This document shows, piece by piece, positions 53,419 to 62,365 of a stretch of DNA of 64,000 nucleotides. The stretch is taken from the NCBI RefSeq assembly GCF_017834145.1, contig NZ_JAFIDA010000001.1:2232001-2296000 (forward strand), read 5' to 3'. Made by a program: the position numbers and the translations under genes. The notes below the pieces were generated by a model. The model saw nothing but the letters and a program-made list of their open reading frames with translations, did no database searches and was not told the origin of the DNA. Position 1 is the first letter of the stretch, and each line of letters starts with the position of its first letter. Source of the DNA: Leucobacter exalbidus. Its GTDB lineage: Bacteria; Actinomycetota; Actinomycetes; Actinomycetales; Microbacteriaceae.

Positions 53419-54729
53419 TTAGCGCGCGAACGCCTCGGTGACCGGGCGAAATTTTGAGACCGTTTCGCGCAGCTCGCCCGCGGGGTCTGAGCCTGCGACG
53501 ATGCCGCCGCCGGCGCTCGCGATAATCTCGCGGGTGCCGGTTGCGGGGTCAGCCTCGCCGAGCTGCGCGCACCGCAGCGCGATCGCCCACTCGCCGTCGC
53601 CCGCCTGATCGATCCAGCCCACCGCGCCCGAGTACCGGCCCCGGTCGAAGGGCTCGAGCGCGTCAATGGCCGCGATGGCCCCCGCGGTGGGGGTGCCGGC
53701 TACCGCGGCAGTCGGATGCAGGGCATCGACGAGCGAGAGCGAGGATCCGGCTTCGCCAAGATTCGCGCCCAGATCGGTCGCGAGGTGCCACACATTGGGC
53801 AGCTCGAGCGCAAATGGTTCTTCGCTCGTGCGCAGGCTGGTGACGTGCGGCGCGAGCGCGGTGACCACGCTCTGCACCGCGAACGAGTGCTCGTGCTGCT
53901 CTTTCGAACTCGTGAGCAGGTCGGTGCGGGCGCGGGCATCGTGCGCGGCGTCTTCGGGGTGGCGACCCCGGGTGCCGGCGAGCACGCGGGCCGACACCGA
54001 ACCGCCGGTGGAGCGCACGAGCGTTTCGGGGCTCGCGCCGATGAGGCCGTCGACGGCGTAGGTCCAGCAGTCGAGGTAGCGGTCAGCGAGCCGGCCGATG
54101 GGCGTGCGCAGATCGGCGTCGGCATCGAGTGACCCGCGCACCTGCCGGGCGATCACGATTTTTTCGAGCTCGCCACGCGCGATGCGGTCATCGGCCTCGC
54201 GCACTCCGGCGAGATATGCCGACACCGAGGGGGCCGCTTGCTCACGCAAATCGGCAAACGCGACACCAGGCCAGAAGCCTGCGGCCGTGGCCTGCGGCAG
54301 ATCGGCCGCGCTCACATGATCGGCAGCGGAGTCGGCGGGATGCTGATCAGTGGACAGGTCGGTGACCCGCGTCACCCACCACAGATCGCGGTGCCGCGCC
54401 ACGATGGTGCTGGGCACGATCAGGGTGCTGGCGGTCGCGCTGCTCGACGCGAATGCGAACGCGCCAAACGCCACGAGGCCTGAGCCGGGCATATGCACCG
54501 GATCATCGACCGTGGCCGCCTCAGAGATGAGTCGCCACGCTTCCGCCGCATCGCGAAACCGGGTGGGGCCGTGAAAGGTGAGGCGCAGCGCCTCACCGAT
54601 GCCGACGGCACCGCGGTCGCCACGCAGCCACGCAAGCGGTGCGGCGGGGTCAGTAAGGGGGAGCAGATCGACGCCGCCTGCAAGGGGGCGTGTCACCGCG
54701 TGAAGACGGGGTGTGCTGGGTGTTGACAC
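53419..54729 (-). CDS. menF: Isochorismate synthase
   Basis: A 436-residue chorismate-binding enzyme with ELEKIVIARQV, SPETLVRSTGGSVSARVLAGTRGR, the LPNVWHLATDLGANL segment and HPTAAVAGTPTAGA. It converts chorismate to isochorismate for MenD. It starts at GTG 54729 and diverges from menG. EntC-type siderophore synthesis is excluded by the context. Confidence 0.94.
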   Translation of the reverse strand: MSTPSTPRLHAVTRPLAGGVDLLPLTDPAAPLAWLRGDRGAVGIGEALRLTFHGPTRFRDAAEAWRLISEAATVDDPVHMPGSGLVAFGAFAFASSSATASTLIVPSTIVARHRDLWWVTRVTDLSTDQHPADSAADHVSAADLPQATAAGFWPGVAFADLREQAAPSVSAYLAGVREADDRIARGELEKIVIARQVRGSLDADADLRTPIGRLADRYLDCWTYAVDGLIGASPETLVRSTGGSVSARVLAGTRGRHPEDAAHDARARTDLLTSSKEQHEHSFAVQSVVTALAPHVTSLRTSEEPFALELPNVWHLATDLGANLGEAGSSLSLVDALHPTAAVAGTPTAGAIAAIDALEPFDRGRYSGAVGWIDQAGDGEWAIALRCAQLGEADPATGTREIIASAGGGIVAGSDPAGELRETVSKFRPVTEAFAR

Positions 54730-54831
54730 CCCACTAATCTACCCGTGCGGGCTGAAAGTGAGGTGCCGAGGGTCGCAAAGCTGAACACAAAGCGGCGACG
54801 GCCAGCTCACGCCCGGCAACAACGGGATAGC

Positions 54832-55881
54832 ATGGAGCCTGTGACTCGCCCAGACACTTCCACCAAGCACGCCGACGAGGTTTCGGCCATGTTCGATGAG
54901 GTTTCCCCCAGATATGACCTCATAAACGACGTGCTGACGGTGGGTAACGACCGCCTCTGGCGCATCGCGACCACGAAAGCGGTCGGACCTCGCAAGGGAA
55001 TGCGCATTCTTGACCTGGCAGCCGGCACCGGCACCTCGTCAGCCGCCCTCGCCGCACACGGCGCCCACGTCGTCGCTGCAGACTTCTCTGAAGGCATGCT
55101 CGCCGAGGGGCGTAAGCGCCAGGCAGGCAACGATCTCATCGAGTTCGTGTGGGCCGATGCGACCCAGCTGCCCTTCGAAGACAACAGCTTTGACGCCGCC
55201 ACCATCTCCTATGGCCTGCGCAACGTCAACGACCCGCGCAAGGCCATCGCCGAGATGCGCCGCGTCGTGAAGCCCGGCGGCCGCGTCGTGATTGCCGAGT
55301 TCTCGACCCCGCCGTCGTCAGCGATTCGGGCACCGTATGCCTGGTACGGCAAGCACGTGCTGCCGCGCATCGCCGGTGCGATTAACCGCGAAGCCGCAGC
55401 CGCCTACAGCTACCTCAACGAGTCGATCGAGGCATGGCCGTCGCAAGACGAGCTCGCCTCGTGGCTGCGCGATGCCGGTCTCGAGCGGGTCGCCTACCGC
55501 AACCTCACGTTCGGTATCGTGGCGCTGCACCGCGGGTTCGTGCCGCGCGAGCCGGTCGTGGTGACCGCCGCCGATACGGCCGCTGCAAAGCCTGCCGAGC
55601 AGAAGCCTGCCGCGAAGAAGCCCGCGGCCAAGAAGCCTGCTGCTGCGGCGAAGCCCGCAGTCGCGAAAAAGCCGGCCGCGAAGAAGCCTGCAACGCTGAA
55701 GCCCGCTGCTGCCAAGCCTGCTGCTTCGGCTAAGCCGGCCGCTGCGAAGCCTGCCGCTACGGCGAAGCCTGCTGCTGCCGCGAAGCCGGTAGCGCCGAAG
55801 CCCGCCGCCGCGAAGCCCGCTGCGACAGATACTCCCGCGAAGCCCGCGGCCCAGCCAACGACCACCGGAGACGTACAGTGA
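54832..55881 (+). CDS. menG: Demethylmenaquinone methyltransferase with Lys/Pro/Ala-rich C-terminal tail
   Basis: 349 residues. Residues 1-240 are a complete UbiE/MenG methyltransferase (VSPRYDLINDVLTVG, SAM motif LDLAAGTGTSSAAL, YGLRNVNDPRKA, AAYSYLNESI). It methylates demethylmenaquinone with SAM. Residues about 246-349 are an unusual tail of AKKPA/AAKPA-type repeats, like histone H1 or lysine-rich DNA-binding tails and absent from ordinary MenG. ATG 54832 is listed. GTG 54841 preceded by a TAGCAT box 7 nt away (leaderless) is equally possible. It overlaps the prenyl synthase gene by 4 bp. Confidence 0.92.
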   Translation: MEPVTRPDTSTKHADEVSAMFDEVSPRYDLINDVLTVGNDRLWRIATTKAVGPRKGMRILDLAAGTGTSSAALAAHGAHVVAADFSEGMLAEGRKRQAGNDLIEFVWADATQLPFEDNSFDAATISYGLRNVNDPRKAIAEMRRVVKPGGRVVIAEFSTPPSSAIRAPYAWYGKHVLPRIAGAINREAAAAYSYLNESIEAWPSQDELASWLRDAGLERVAYRNLTFGIVALHRGFVPREPVVVTAADTAAAKPAEQKPAAKKPAAKKPAAAAKPAVAKKPAAKKPATLKPAAAKPAASAKPAAAKPAATAKPAAAAKPVAPKPAAAKPAATDTPAKPAAQPTTTGDVQ

Positions 55882-56936
55882 GCCGACCCGCCGCCGCCGA
55901 TACCGCCACCCAGGCGCTGCCCATGCGGTTGTTCCGCGGCGCGCAAGATAGGCGCCACGCAAAAGAGATCCAGGGACAGCTGGAGCAGATCGAAGCCGAG
56001 CTGATGACGCACCTCGCGTTCGCTTCGCCGGTCGCCGACGCTCCCGCCCGGTACCTCATGGAAGCCGGCGGCAAGCGCATCCGCCCCGTGCTCACCCTGC
56101 TCACTAGCGAACTGGGCTCTGGCCCCAACGAGCTCGTACGCCGGGCAGCACAGGCCGTCGAAATGACGCACCTGGCCTCGCTTTACCATGACGATGTGAT
56201 GGACGACGCGCACCTGCGCCGCGGGGTGCCCTCGGCGCAGACCGTGTGGTCGAACTCGATCGCGATTCTCGCCGGTGACCTGCTGTTCGCCCGCGCTTCG
56301 ACCCTCGTGTCGGGCATGGGCGAGGATGCAATCCTGTTGCAGGCCCGCACCTTCGAGCGTCTCTGCCTCGGTCAGCTGCACGAAACGGTCGGCCCGCAGG
56401 CTGGCGAAGACCCGATTCCGCACTACATTCAGGTGCTCGCTGACAAGACTGGCGCCCTGATCGCGACCGCCGCACGCATGGGAGTCATGTTCAGCGATGC
56501 TCCGGCCGAATACGCTGACGCGGTGACCGAGTACGGTGAGCGCATCGGCGTCGCCTTCCAGCTCATCGACGACGTCATCGATCTGTCTCCCAAGAAGGAA
56601 CAGACCGGCAAGAAGGCGGGCACTGACCTGCGCGCCGGTGTCGCGACGCTGCCGCTGCTGCTGCTGCGCGAGAGCGCCGCCGCGGGCAACGCGGCAGACG
56701 CCGAGCTGCTCGCACGCATCGACGCGGGTGTTGCCGCGATCGCCGAGGGCGCAGACCCCGCCATCCTCGACCCCGAGGTCACCGCGCTGCGTGAGCACAA
56801 CGTGACCCGCGAAACTGAGGAGACGGCTAGGCGCTGGGCCGCCGACGCGGTCGCAGCGCTCGACGTGCTGCCGAAGTCATCGGTGAAGCGTGCGCTCGAG
56901 CACATGGCCGACTCAATCGTTCACCGCGAGGGCTAA
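55878..56936 (+). CDS. Polyprenyl diphosphate synthase (menaquinone side chain)
   Basis: 352 residues with both aspartate-rich motifs, DDVMDD near residue 105 and DDVID near residue 235, and GGKRIRP near the start. It builds the all-trans polyprenyl chain from IPP for MenA. It starts at GTG 55878 in the end of menG, which supports a role in quinone synthesis. The residues before the first aspartate motif that set chain length do not give me the exact product. Confidence 0.93.
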   Translation: MSRPAAADTATQALPMRLFRGAQDRRHAKEIQGQLEQIEAELMTHLAFASPVADAPARYLMEAGGKRIRPVLTLLTSELGSGPNELVRRAAQAVEMTHLASLYHDDVMDDAHLRRGVPSAQTVWSNSIAILAGDLLFARASTLVSGMGEDAILLQARTFERLCLGQLHETVGPQAGEDPIPHYIQVLADKTGALIATAARMGVMFSDAPAEYADAVTEYGERIGVAFQLIDDVIDLSPKKEQTGKKAGTDLRAGVATLPLLLLRESAAAGNAADAELLARIDAGVAAIAEGADPAILDPEVTALREHNVTRETEETARRWAADAVAALDVLPKSSVKRALEHMADSIVHREG

Positions 56937-57007
56937 CCCTAGCGAGCCGCGGGGCATCGCCCCACACAACTTTTCCGTTTCGGGAATGGAAGGAACTGAC
57001 TGAAACG

Positions 57008-58381
57008 ATGGAAACCATGCGACTGGCAATTGTTGGAGCTGGCCCCGCCGGTATCTATGCCGCCGACCTGCTGCAGAAGGCAGAGCGCGACTTCGAGGTC
57101 GAAATCGACCTCTTCGAGCAGCTTCCCGCCCCCTACGGGCTGGTGCGCTATGGCGTCTCGCCCGATCACCCGCGCATCAAGGGCATCATTAACGCCCTGC
57201 GCGACGTGCTCGACAGCGGCAGCGTGCGCTACTTCGGTAACGTGCGCTACGGCCAAGACGTGGTGCTTGACGACCTGAAGAAGCACTACCACGCGGTGAT
57301 CTTCTCGACCGGCGCGATTCGCGATGCGGCGCTGTCGATTCCCGGTATTGACGCCGAGGGCTCATACGGCGCGGCCGATTACGTGAGCTGGTTCGACGGG
57401 CACCCCGATGTGCCGCGCACCTGGCCGCTCGAGGCGCAGTCGGTGGGCGTGATCGGCAACGGTAACGTCGCGCTCGACGTTTCGCGCATGCTGATCAAGC
57501 ACGCCGATGACCTGCTGCCCACCGAGATTCCGCAGAACGTCTACGAGGGGCTGAAAGCGAACCCGATCGAAGAGCTGCACCTGTTTGGCCGCCGCGGCCC
57601 CAAGTACGTGAAGTTCACGCCGCTTGAGCTGCGCGAGCTGGGTGAATTGAACGACGTCGACATGGTGATCGACGAGCGTGACTTCGACCGCGAAGACGCC
57701 TACGCCGACGAGGTGCTGGCGAAGAACAAGCAGGTGCTCGTAATGACGCGCATCATGGACAAGTGGCGCAAGGATCAGCAGGAGCGCGAGGCCGCCGGTG
57801 AGCAGGCGTCACGCAAGCTGCACATGCACTTCTGGTCGAAGCCCGTCGAGGTTGTGACCGAAGACGGCCGCGTCACCGGCCTCAAGATCGAGCGCACCGC
57901 GCCCGATGGCGAGGGTGGCATCATCGACACCGGCGAGTTTGAGATTATTCCGATGCAGTCGCTGTACCGCGCGGTGGGCTACTTCGGTTCGCCCGTCGAC
58001 GAGGTGCCCTTCGACGAGGCACGCGGCGTCATCCCCAACGCTCAGGGGCGCGTGCAGAACCTTGAGGGCGACCAGGTGCACGGCGTGTACGCGACCGGCT
58101 GGATCAAGCGCGGCCCCGTTGGCCTCATCGGCCACACGAAGTCTGACGCGATGGAGACCCTCGAGTCGCTGATGGCCGACCGCGCCACCTGGTGGCAGCC
58201 CGAGGCTCCGACCGCCGACGCGATCCCCGCGCTGCTGCAGGAGCGCAAGGTGCCCTACACCGATCTTGAAGGCTGGCACCGCCTCGACGAGCACGAGCTC
58301 GCCCTCGGCGCCGCCGAAGACCGCACCCGCATCAAGGTGGTGCCGCGCGACGAAATGACGCGCATCTCCCGCGGCGAATAA
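57008..58381 (+). CDS. Ferredoxin/flavodoxin-NADP+ reductase (FprA type)
   Basis: 457 residues similar to adrenodoxin reductase and mycobacterial FprA. FAD motif VGAGPAGIYAADLL, PYGLVRYGVSPDHPRIK, NADP motif GNGNVALDVSRML, then RRGP and the C-terminal TGWIKRGPVGLIGHTKSDA. It moves electrons between NADPH and ferredoxin in the cytoplasm. It is 71 bp behind the prenyl synthase gene and ends with a terminator. Confidence 0.94.
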   Translation: METMRLAIVGAGPAGIYAADLLQKAERDFEVEIDLFEQLPAPYGLVRYGVSPDHPRIKGIINALRDVLDSGSVRYFGNVRYGQDVVLDDLKKHYHAVIFSTGAIRDAALSIPGIDAEGSYGAADYVSWFDGHPDVPRTWPLEAQSVGVIGNGNVALDVSRMLIKHADDLLPTEIPQNVYEGLKANPIEELHLFGRRGPKYVKFTPLELRELGELNDVDMVIDERDFDREDAYADEVLAKNKQVLVMTRIMDKWRKDQQEREAAGEQASRKLHMHFWSKPVEVVTEDGRVTGLKIERTAPDGEGGIIDTGEFEIIPMQSLYRAVGYFGSPVDEVPFDEARGVIPNAQGRVQNLEGDQVHGVYATGWIKRGPVGLIGHTKSDAMETLESLMADRATWWQPEAPTADAIPALLQERKVPYTDLEGWHRLDEHELALGAAEDRTRIKVVPRDEMTRISRGE

Positions 58382-58397
58382 TCGCAACCGAACATCT

Positions 58398-58438
58398 GCG
58401 CCGGATCAGGTGGCTTACGCAGCCACCCGATCCGGCGC
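58398..58438 (+). terminator. Terminator hairpin after the FprA-type gene
   Basis: A 17-bp stem with one mismatch and loop TACGC. Its outer arm GCGCCGGATC is repeated in the terminator behind the DHA kinase gene. Confidence 0.75.
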
Positions 58439-58729
58439 TATTGTGCGTGCGGTGCCGGGCCTCGTCCCCACGCGTGATCATCAGTTGTCGCCGATTGCCT
58501 CCGCAAAACACATCACTGGGGTGTTCGGCGCGCCAAAGCCGCGTGCGGGGTCAGCGAATTCAGCCAGGTTTACTACTATTGGCGAGGTAATTACCGTGTT
58601 TGCGATCAGCGACCTCGACCTCGACCTCTTGCGATGAATGGTGTGCCAGATTTTCTGGGGCGGCGTTCGCGCAGCGGCCCGATGGGACTGCGACCGCGTT
58701 GTTTTCATGCTTTCGAAGGAGAACCGCCC
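58439..58729 (+). promoter_or_regulatory. Leader region of the dihydroxyacetone kinase gene
   Basis: The stretch holds a perfect 10-bp palindrome GGTAATTACC at 58586-58595 in an A+T-rich patch that looks like a promoter or operator region. No other gene is supported. The frame of the kinase stays open upstream of its start but has no ribosome site there. Confidence 0.4.
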
Positions 58730-60466
58730 TTGTCTGAATCCTCTCCCACCGAGCAGGCTGTGCCGACCACTCGGCTGTTTCTGCCCACCGACAACTCACT
58801 CGAGCTTGAGGCCCTTCGCGGTTTCGTGGCGTCGCACGGTGACACGCTGAGCCTCACCGAGGAGCCGCTGTTCGTATCGGTGCGCGAGACCAACCCGGCC
58901 CGCGTTGTCGGCCTGGTTTCTGGTGGTGGGTCGGGCCACGAGCCGCTGCACGCCGGGTTTGTGGGACAGGGCGGGCTTGATGCCGCCGTTCCCGGTCGCG
59001 TTTTCGCGAGCCCCCACAATACGCAGGTGCTGGAGGCCTCGAAGAAGGTTGCCGGTTCAGATGGCGTGCTGCTGATCGTCAAGAACTACACGGGTGACAT
59101 CATCCACTTCGGTATCGCCGCCGAGCGCCTCGCCATGGAGGGCGTGCCCGTCGCGCAGATCGTTGTGGACGACGACGTCGCCACCGACGATCCCACCACG
59201 GGCACCGGCCGCCGCGGCACCGGCGCCACCGCCGTTGTTGAGAAGCTGCTCGGCGCACGCGCCGATCAGGGCGCCTCGCTTGCTGAGCTGGAGCAGCTCG
59301 GCAACGAGATCATCGCCGACAGCCGCAGCCTCGCCGTGGCCACCGGCCCGCTGACCTCGTTTGCGACCGGCGAAGAGGCCTTCGAGATCACCCCCGGCAC
59401 CGTCGAGTACGGCATCGGCATTCACGGTGAGCCCGCCCCCGAGACGGTCCCCGCGACCAGCCTTGAGGCCCTCGTGAAGCGCATGACCGACGACATTCTC
59501 GCGTCGCTGCCCGGCGGCACCGATCGCGTGATCGCGGTCGTCAACGGCCTCGGCGGCGCCACCCCGCTCGAGCTCGGCGCCATCATGCACACGCTCGAGG
59601 CCAACCTCACGGCCCGCGCCATCACGATCGACAGCGCACTCGTGGGCACCTTCGTGTCGGCCCTCGACATGCGCGGCTTCATGATCACGCTCACCAAGAG
59701 TGACGATCAGCGCCGTGAGCTGTGGCTCGCCAAGGCCGCCCTGCCCGGCGTGCCCGCAACCTCGGCCTACGTGCCCGTGGTGCAGCCCAAGAGCGAGACC
59801 GCAGCCGTGTCGATCCCCGCAAACGCGATCGTCGACGCCGTCGCAGCTCGCGCCGCGGCCGCGCACGCCGCACTCACCCGCCTCGACCAGCTCGCCGGTG
59901 ACGGCGACTTCGGCGACAACCTCGTATCGGGTGTCACCGGTGCCGCCAACGAAGCCGACGACAACGGCATCGAGCGTCTCGCACGCAGCTTCCTCGACAA
60001 CGTGGGTGGCTCGAGCGGGCCGCTGATCGGCCTGCTGCTGTCGGCCGTGTCTGCCGCATTCGCAGACCAGGGCGAGAATATCAACTCGGTCGACGCCGCC
60101 GTGCGCTTCCGCACCGGCATCGCCGAGGGCCTCGCCGCCATTCAGCGCGTGGGCGGCGCCCAGCCCGGCGACCGCACCATGGTGGATGCGCTGCACGGCG
60201 CCGTCACCTGCACCGAAGACAACACGGTGGCCCTGTGCCGCGCGCTCATCGCGGGTGCGCAGCAGACCTCAGAGCTGCGCGCCAAGCGCGGCCGTGCAAG
60301 CTACGTTGGCGAGCGCGCACTGGGCGCTCCCGACGCTGGCGCGATCGGCGTCTCGATGGTGCTCACCACCATCGCCGGGTCGATTGACCCGGCCAACGCG
60401 GCCGAGTGCGCAGCACTCTTCACCGCGCTGCTCGACGAGCTGACCGCCGCCGCACAGGCCGCGTAA
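58730..60466 (+). CDS. Fused dihydroxyacetone kinase (DhaK-DhaL)
   Basis: TTG 58730 is preceded by AAGGAG with 8-nt spacing and gives 578 residues. The DhaK part (about 1-340) has VSGGGSGHEPLHAGFVG and the substrate-binding histidine in GIGIHGEP. The DhaL part (about 375-575) has DQLAGDGDFGDN, which binds ATP-magnesium, and GGSSGPLIGLLLS. This fused form uses ATP rather than the PTS. It phosphorylates dihydroxyacetone or a similar triose or ketose. It is a single-gene unit between two terminators; no glycerol dehydrogenase adjoins. Confidence 0.93.
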   Translation: MSESSPTEQAVPTTRLFLPTDNSLELEALRGFVASHGDTLSLTEEPLFVSVRETNPARVVGLVSGGGSGHEPLHAGFVGQGGLDAAVPGRVFASPHNTQVLEASKKVAGSDGVLLIVKNYTGDIIHFGIAAERLAMEGVPVAQIVVDDDVATDDPTTGTGRRGTGATAVVEKLLGARADQGASLAELEQLGNEIIADSRSLAVATGPLTSFATGEEAFEITPGTVEYGIGIHGEPAPETVPATSLEALVKRMTDDILASLPGGTDRVIAVVNGLGGATPLELGAIMHTLEANLTARAITIDSALVGTFVSALDMRGFMITLTKSDDQRRELWLAKAALPGVPATSAYVPVVQPKSETAAVSIPANAIVDAVAARAAAAHAALTRLDQLAGDGDFGDNLVSGVTGAANEADDNGIERLARSFLDNVGGSSGPLIGLLLSAVSAAFADQGENINSVDAAVRFRTGIAEGLAAIQRVGGAQPGDRTMVDALHGAVTCTEDNTVALCRALIAGAQQTSELRAKRGRASYVGERALGAPDAGAIGVSMVLTTIAGSIDPANAAECAALFTALLDELTAAAQAA

Positions 60467-60481
60467 CCTCACGCACACACT

Positions 60482-60522
60482 GGCGCCGGATCGGGCGGGC
60501 GAAAGCCCCCTGATCCGGCGCC
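60482..60522. terminator. Terminator between DHA kinase and GntR genes
   Basis: An 11-bp outer stem (60482-60492 with 60512-60522) and a 7-bp inner stem with a bulged C around loop GAAA, between convergent genes. Confidence 0.8.
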
Positions 60523-60568
60523 GTTGTGTTTGCCCGCGACTACCCGCGGCCCGGTAGGCCCGCGGCGG

Positions 60569-61345
60569 TTAGCTGCGCGAGTCACCCGCAGCGGCCGCAG
60601 GCCGGCTCAGGCCAAAGAACATCTCTCGCCTAAGCGCGTCAACGTGCTGACGCGTCACCCGCACCGCGGCAGCGGGATCATTCGCGCGAAAAGCCGCCAC
60701 CAATGCGCGGTGCTCACAGCGCGAATTCGACATCCGATCCATGGGATAGGGCACGTAGTACCGGGTGAGCGCCTCGTAATAGGCGGCGTAGGTCGCCGTC
60801 TCAGGCAGCCCGCTCATCTCGGCGCAGTAGAGGTGAAACTCGCGGTCGGGCAGGTGGTGTTCGAGCCAGCTTTCTGCCGCCTCAGAGCGATCGAGAAAGC
60901 TGTCGAGCACCGCGCACTGCGCGGGCGTCGCGGTCTGCGCCGCAGCGAAGACGATGGCGCTCTCCATCAGGCTGCGCTGATCAATGAGCCGGTGGATGGC
61001 CTGCTCGTCGGCGCGATACGCCACGACCGAGGAATCCTGCAGCTGCGGCGGGCTATCTGACACGAACGTGCCACCCCCGCGCCCGCGCCGACGCACGAGC
61101 ACCCCATCTTCGACGAGGCTCTCGAGGGCGCGACGGGCGGTGATTTCGCTGACTTCGAGGCCCGAAGCGATGAGCGGGGTGCGCGGCAATTTGGTGCCCG
61201 GCGTGATGAGCGCGTGCTCAACCGCGAGCAAAATGCGTGCGCGCACCGTGTCGACCGCCGAGAGTCGCGTCGCGGCAGCAGCGCCGGGAGCATCAAACAG
61301 CGTCGAGGTGAGATCTGCCGCAACTTCACTACCTCGCGAATCCAT
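60569..61345 (-). CDS. GntR-family regulator, FCD subfamily
   Basis: 258 residues: winged HTH (about 22-92, LPRTPLIASGLEVSEITARRALESL) and an all-helical FCD effector domain (about 105-240) with D and H ligand positions in DREFHLY, EHRALVAAF and TRQHVDAL. ATG 61345 follows TATACT by 6 nt on the minus strand and is therefore probably leaderless. Upstream ATGs at 61366 and 61372 lie inside the promoter. It diverges from the nitrilase and permease genes and probably controls them. Confidence 0.9.
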   Translation of the reverse strand: MDSRGSEVAADLTSTLFDAPGAAAATRLSAVDTVRARILLAVEHALITPGTKLPRTPLIASGLEVSEITARRALESLVEDGVLVRRRGRGGGTFVSDSPPQLQDSSVVAYRADEQAIHRLIDQRSLMESAIVFAAAQTATPAQCAVLDSFLDRSEAAESWLEHHLPDREFHLYCAEMSGLPETATYAAYYEALTRYYVPYPMDRMSNSRCEHRALVAAFRANDPAAAVRVTRQHVDALRREMFFGLSRPAAAAGDSRS

Positions 61346-61384
61346 GACTTGAGTATATCGAGACATTCGCATATATTGATCAAA
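61346..61384. promoter_or_regulatory. Divergent leaderless promoter pair
   Basis: The plus-strand promoter has TTGAGT (61349-61354), 17 nt, then TATATT (61372-61377), 7 nt before ATG 61385. The minus strand has TATACT (61357-61352), 6 nt before ATG 61345, with TTGATC (61383-61378) 20 nt upstream. The two promoters interlock in 39 bp, leaving room for one GntR dimer on the A+T-rich centre. Confidence 0.65.
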
Positions 61385-62305
61385 ATGAACACTTATCAGG
61401 CGGGGCAGGTGGCAGCGCTGCCGAGCGAAGACGGGCCACTCTTTATCGGCCTCGCACAGCGATCTCCCATCGCGTACGAAAACCCGCTGCCGCAGTTTCG
61501 TCGCGATGTCGCGGCAACGCTCGCGGCCCGGCCCGAGATTGGGCTGCTGGTGTACCCCGAGATGCACCTGCACGGTACCGAGCACCTCCCAGAGGCCGAC
61601 CGGCCGGCGGCGTTGAAATCTGCCGCGGCAGCGCTCGACTCGACATTTGTGCAGGCGCTTGGCGAGATCGCCGCAGAGTTTCAGATCTGGTTGAGCCCGG
61701 GCAGCATCGGCGAGCGGGGCCCCAATGGCGAGTTTTATAACACCCAGCTGCTGTTTGATCCGGCCGGGCAGCTGCGCGCCCACTACCGCAAGATTTTCCC
61801 ATGGCGGCCATTTGAGCCCCACCTCCCTGGCACCGAGTTTTCGGTGACTGAGATGGACAGCCTGGGGGCCGCGGGGCTCTCCATTTGCTACGACGCGTGG
61901 TTCCCCGAGCACTCCAGGCAGCTGGCCTGGTTGGGCGCCGATCTGGTGCTCAACATCGTAAAGACCACGAGCGACGACCGCGAACAAGAGCTGGCGCTCG
62001 CCCGGGCGAACGCAATCGTGAACCAGAACTACATGATCAGCGTGAACTGCGCAGGCCCGGTGGGCCGTGGCCGCAGCATCGCGGTGGGCCCCGAGGGTTG
62101 GGTGCTCGCTGAAGCCGGGCTCGGCGAGGAAACGCTGGTTGTGCCGTTCTCGCGCGCAGAGGTCACCCGGGTGCGCACCGAGGGCACCGCCGGATCCAAC
62201 CGGCTGTGGCACCAGTTCGGCCCGACCGATGCGCCGGTGCCCCTGCCGATGTACGAGGGGCGCATCGACCCGCGCACCTGGACGCCGCGCACCACCGCTG
62301 ATTAG
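61385..62305 (+). CDS. Nitrilase-superfamily carbon-nitrogen hydrolase
   Basis: 306 residues with the catalytic triad E59 (VYPEMHLHG), K136 (HYRKIFPW) and C168 (LSICYDAWFPE). It hydrolyses an amide, nitrile or carbamoyl compound to acid and ammonia. ATG 61385 is set by the leaderless promoter; the frame is open upstream through the regulator region. It is followed after 60 bp by an APC permease, so an imported amine, amide or amino acid derivative is the likely substrate. An amidase is more likely than a true nitrilase, but this is not proven. Confidence 0.88.
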   Translation: MNTYQAGQVAALPSEDGPLFIGLAQRSPIAYENPLPQFRRDVAATLAARPEIGLLVYPEMHLHGTEHLPEADRPAALKSAAAALDSTFVQALGEIAAEFQIWLSPGSIGERGPNGEFYNTQLLFDPAGQLRAHYRKIFPWRPFEPHLPGTEFSVTEMDSLGAAGLSICYDAWFPEHSRQLAWLGADLVLNIVKTTSDDREQELALARANAIVNQNYMISVNCAGPVGRGRSIAVGPEGWVLAEAGLGEETLVVPFSRAEVTRVRTEGTAGSNRLWHQFGPTDAPVPLPMYEGRIDPRTWTPRTTAD

Positions 62306-62365
62306 AAGCACCACCCCTGCACTGCTGCACGCTGCACCCTGACTGACGATTAACAACGGAGTACC

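Noticed and set aside
55494-56798. 434-residue minus-strand frame rich in Ala/Gly/Phe
   Set aside because: It is the reverse of the menG tail repeats and the prenyl synthase gene; the repetitive look comes from the AKKPA coding repeat.
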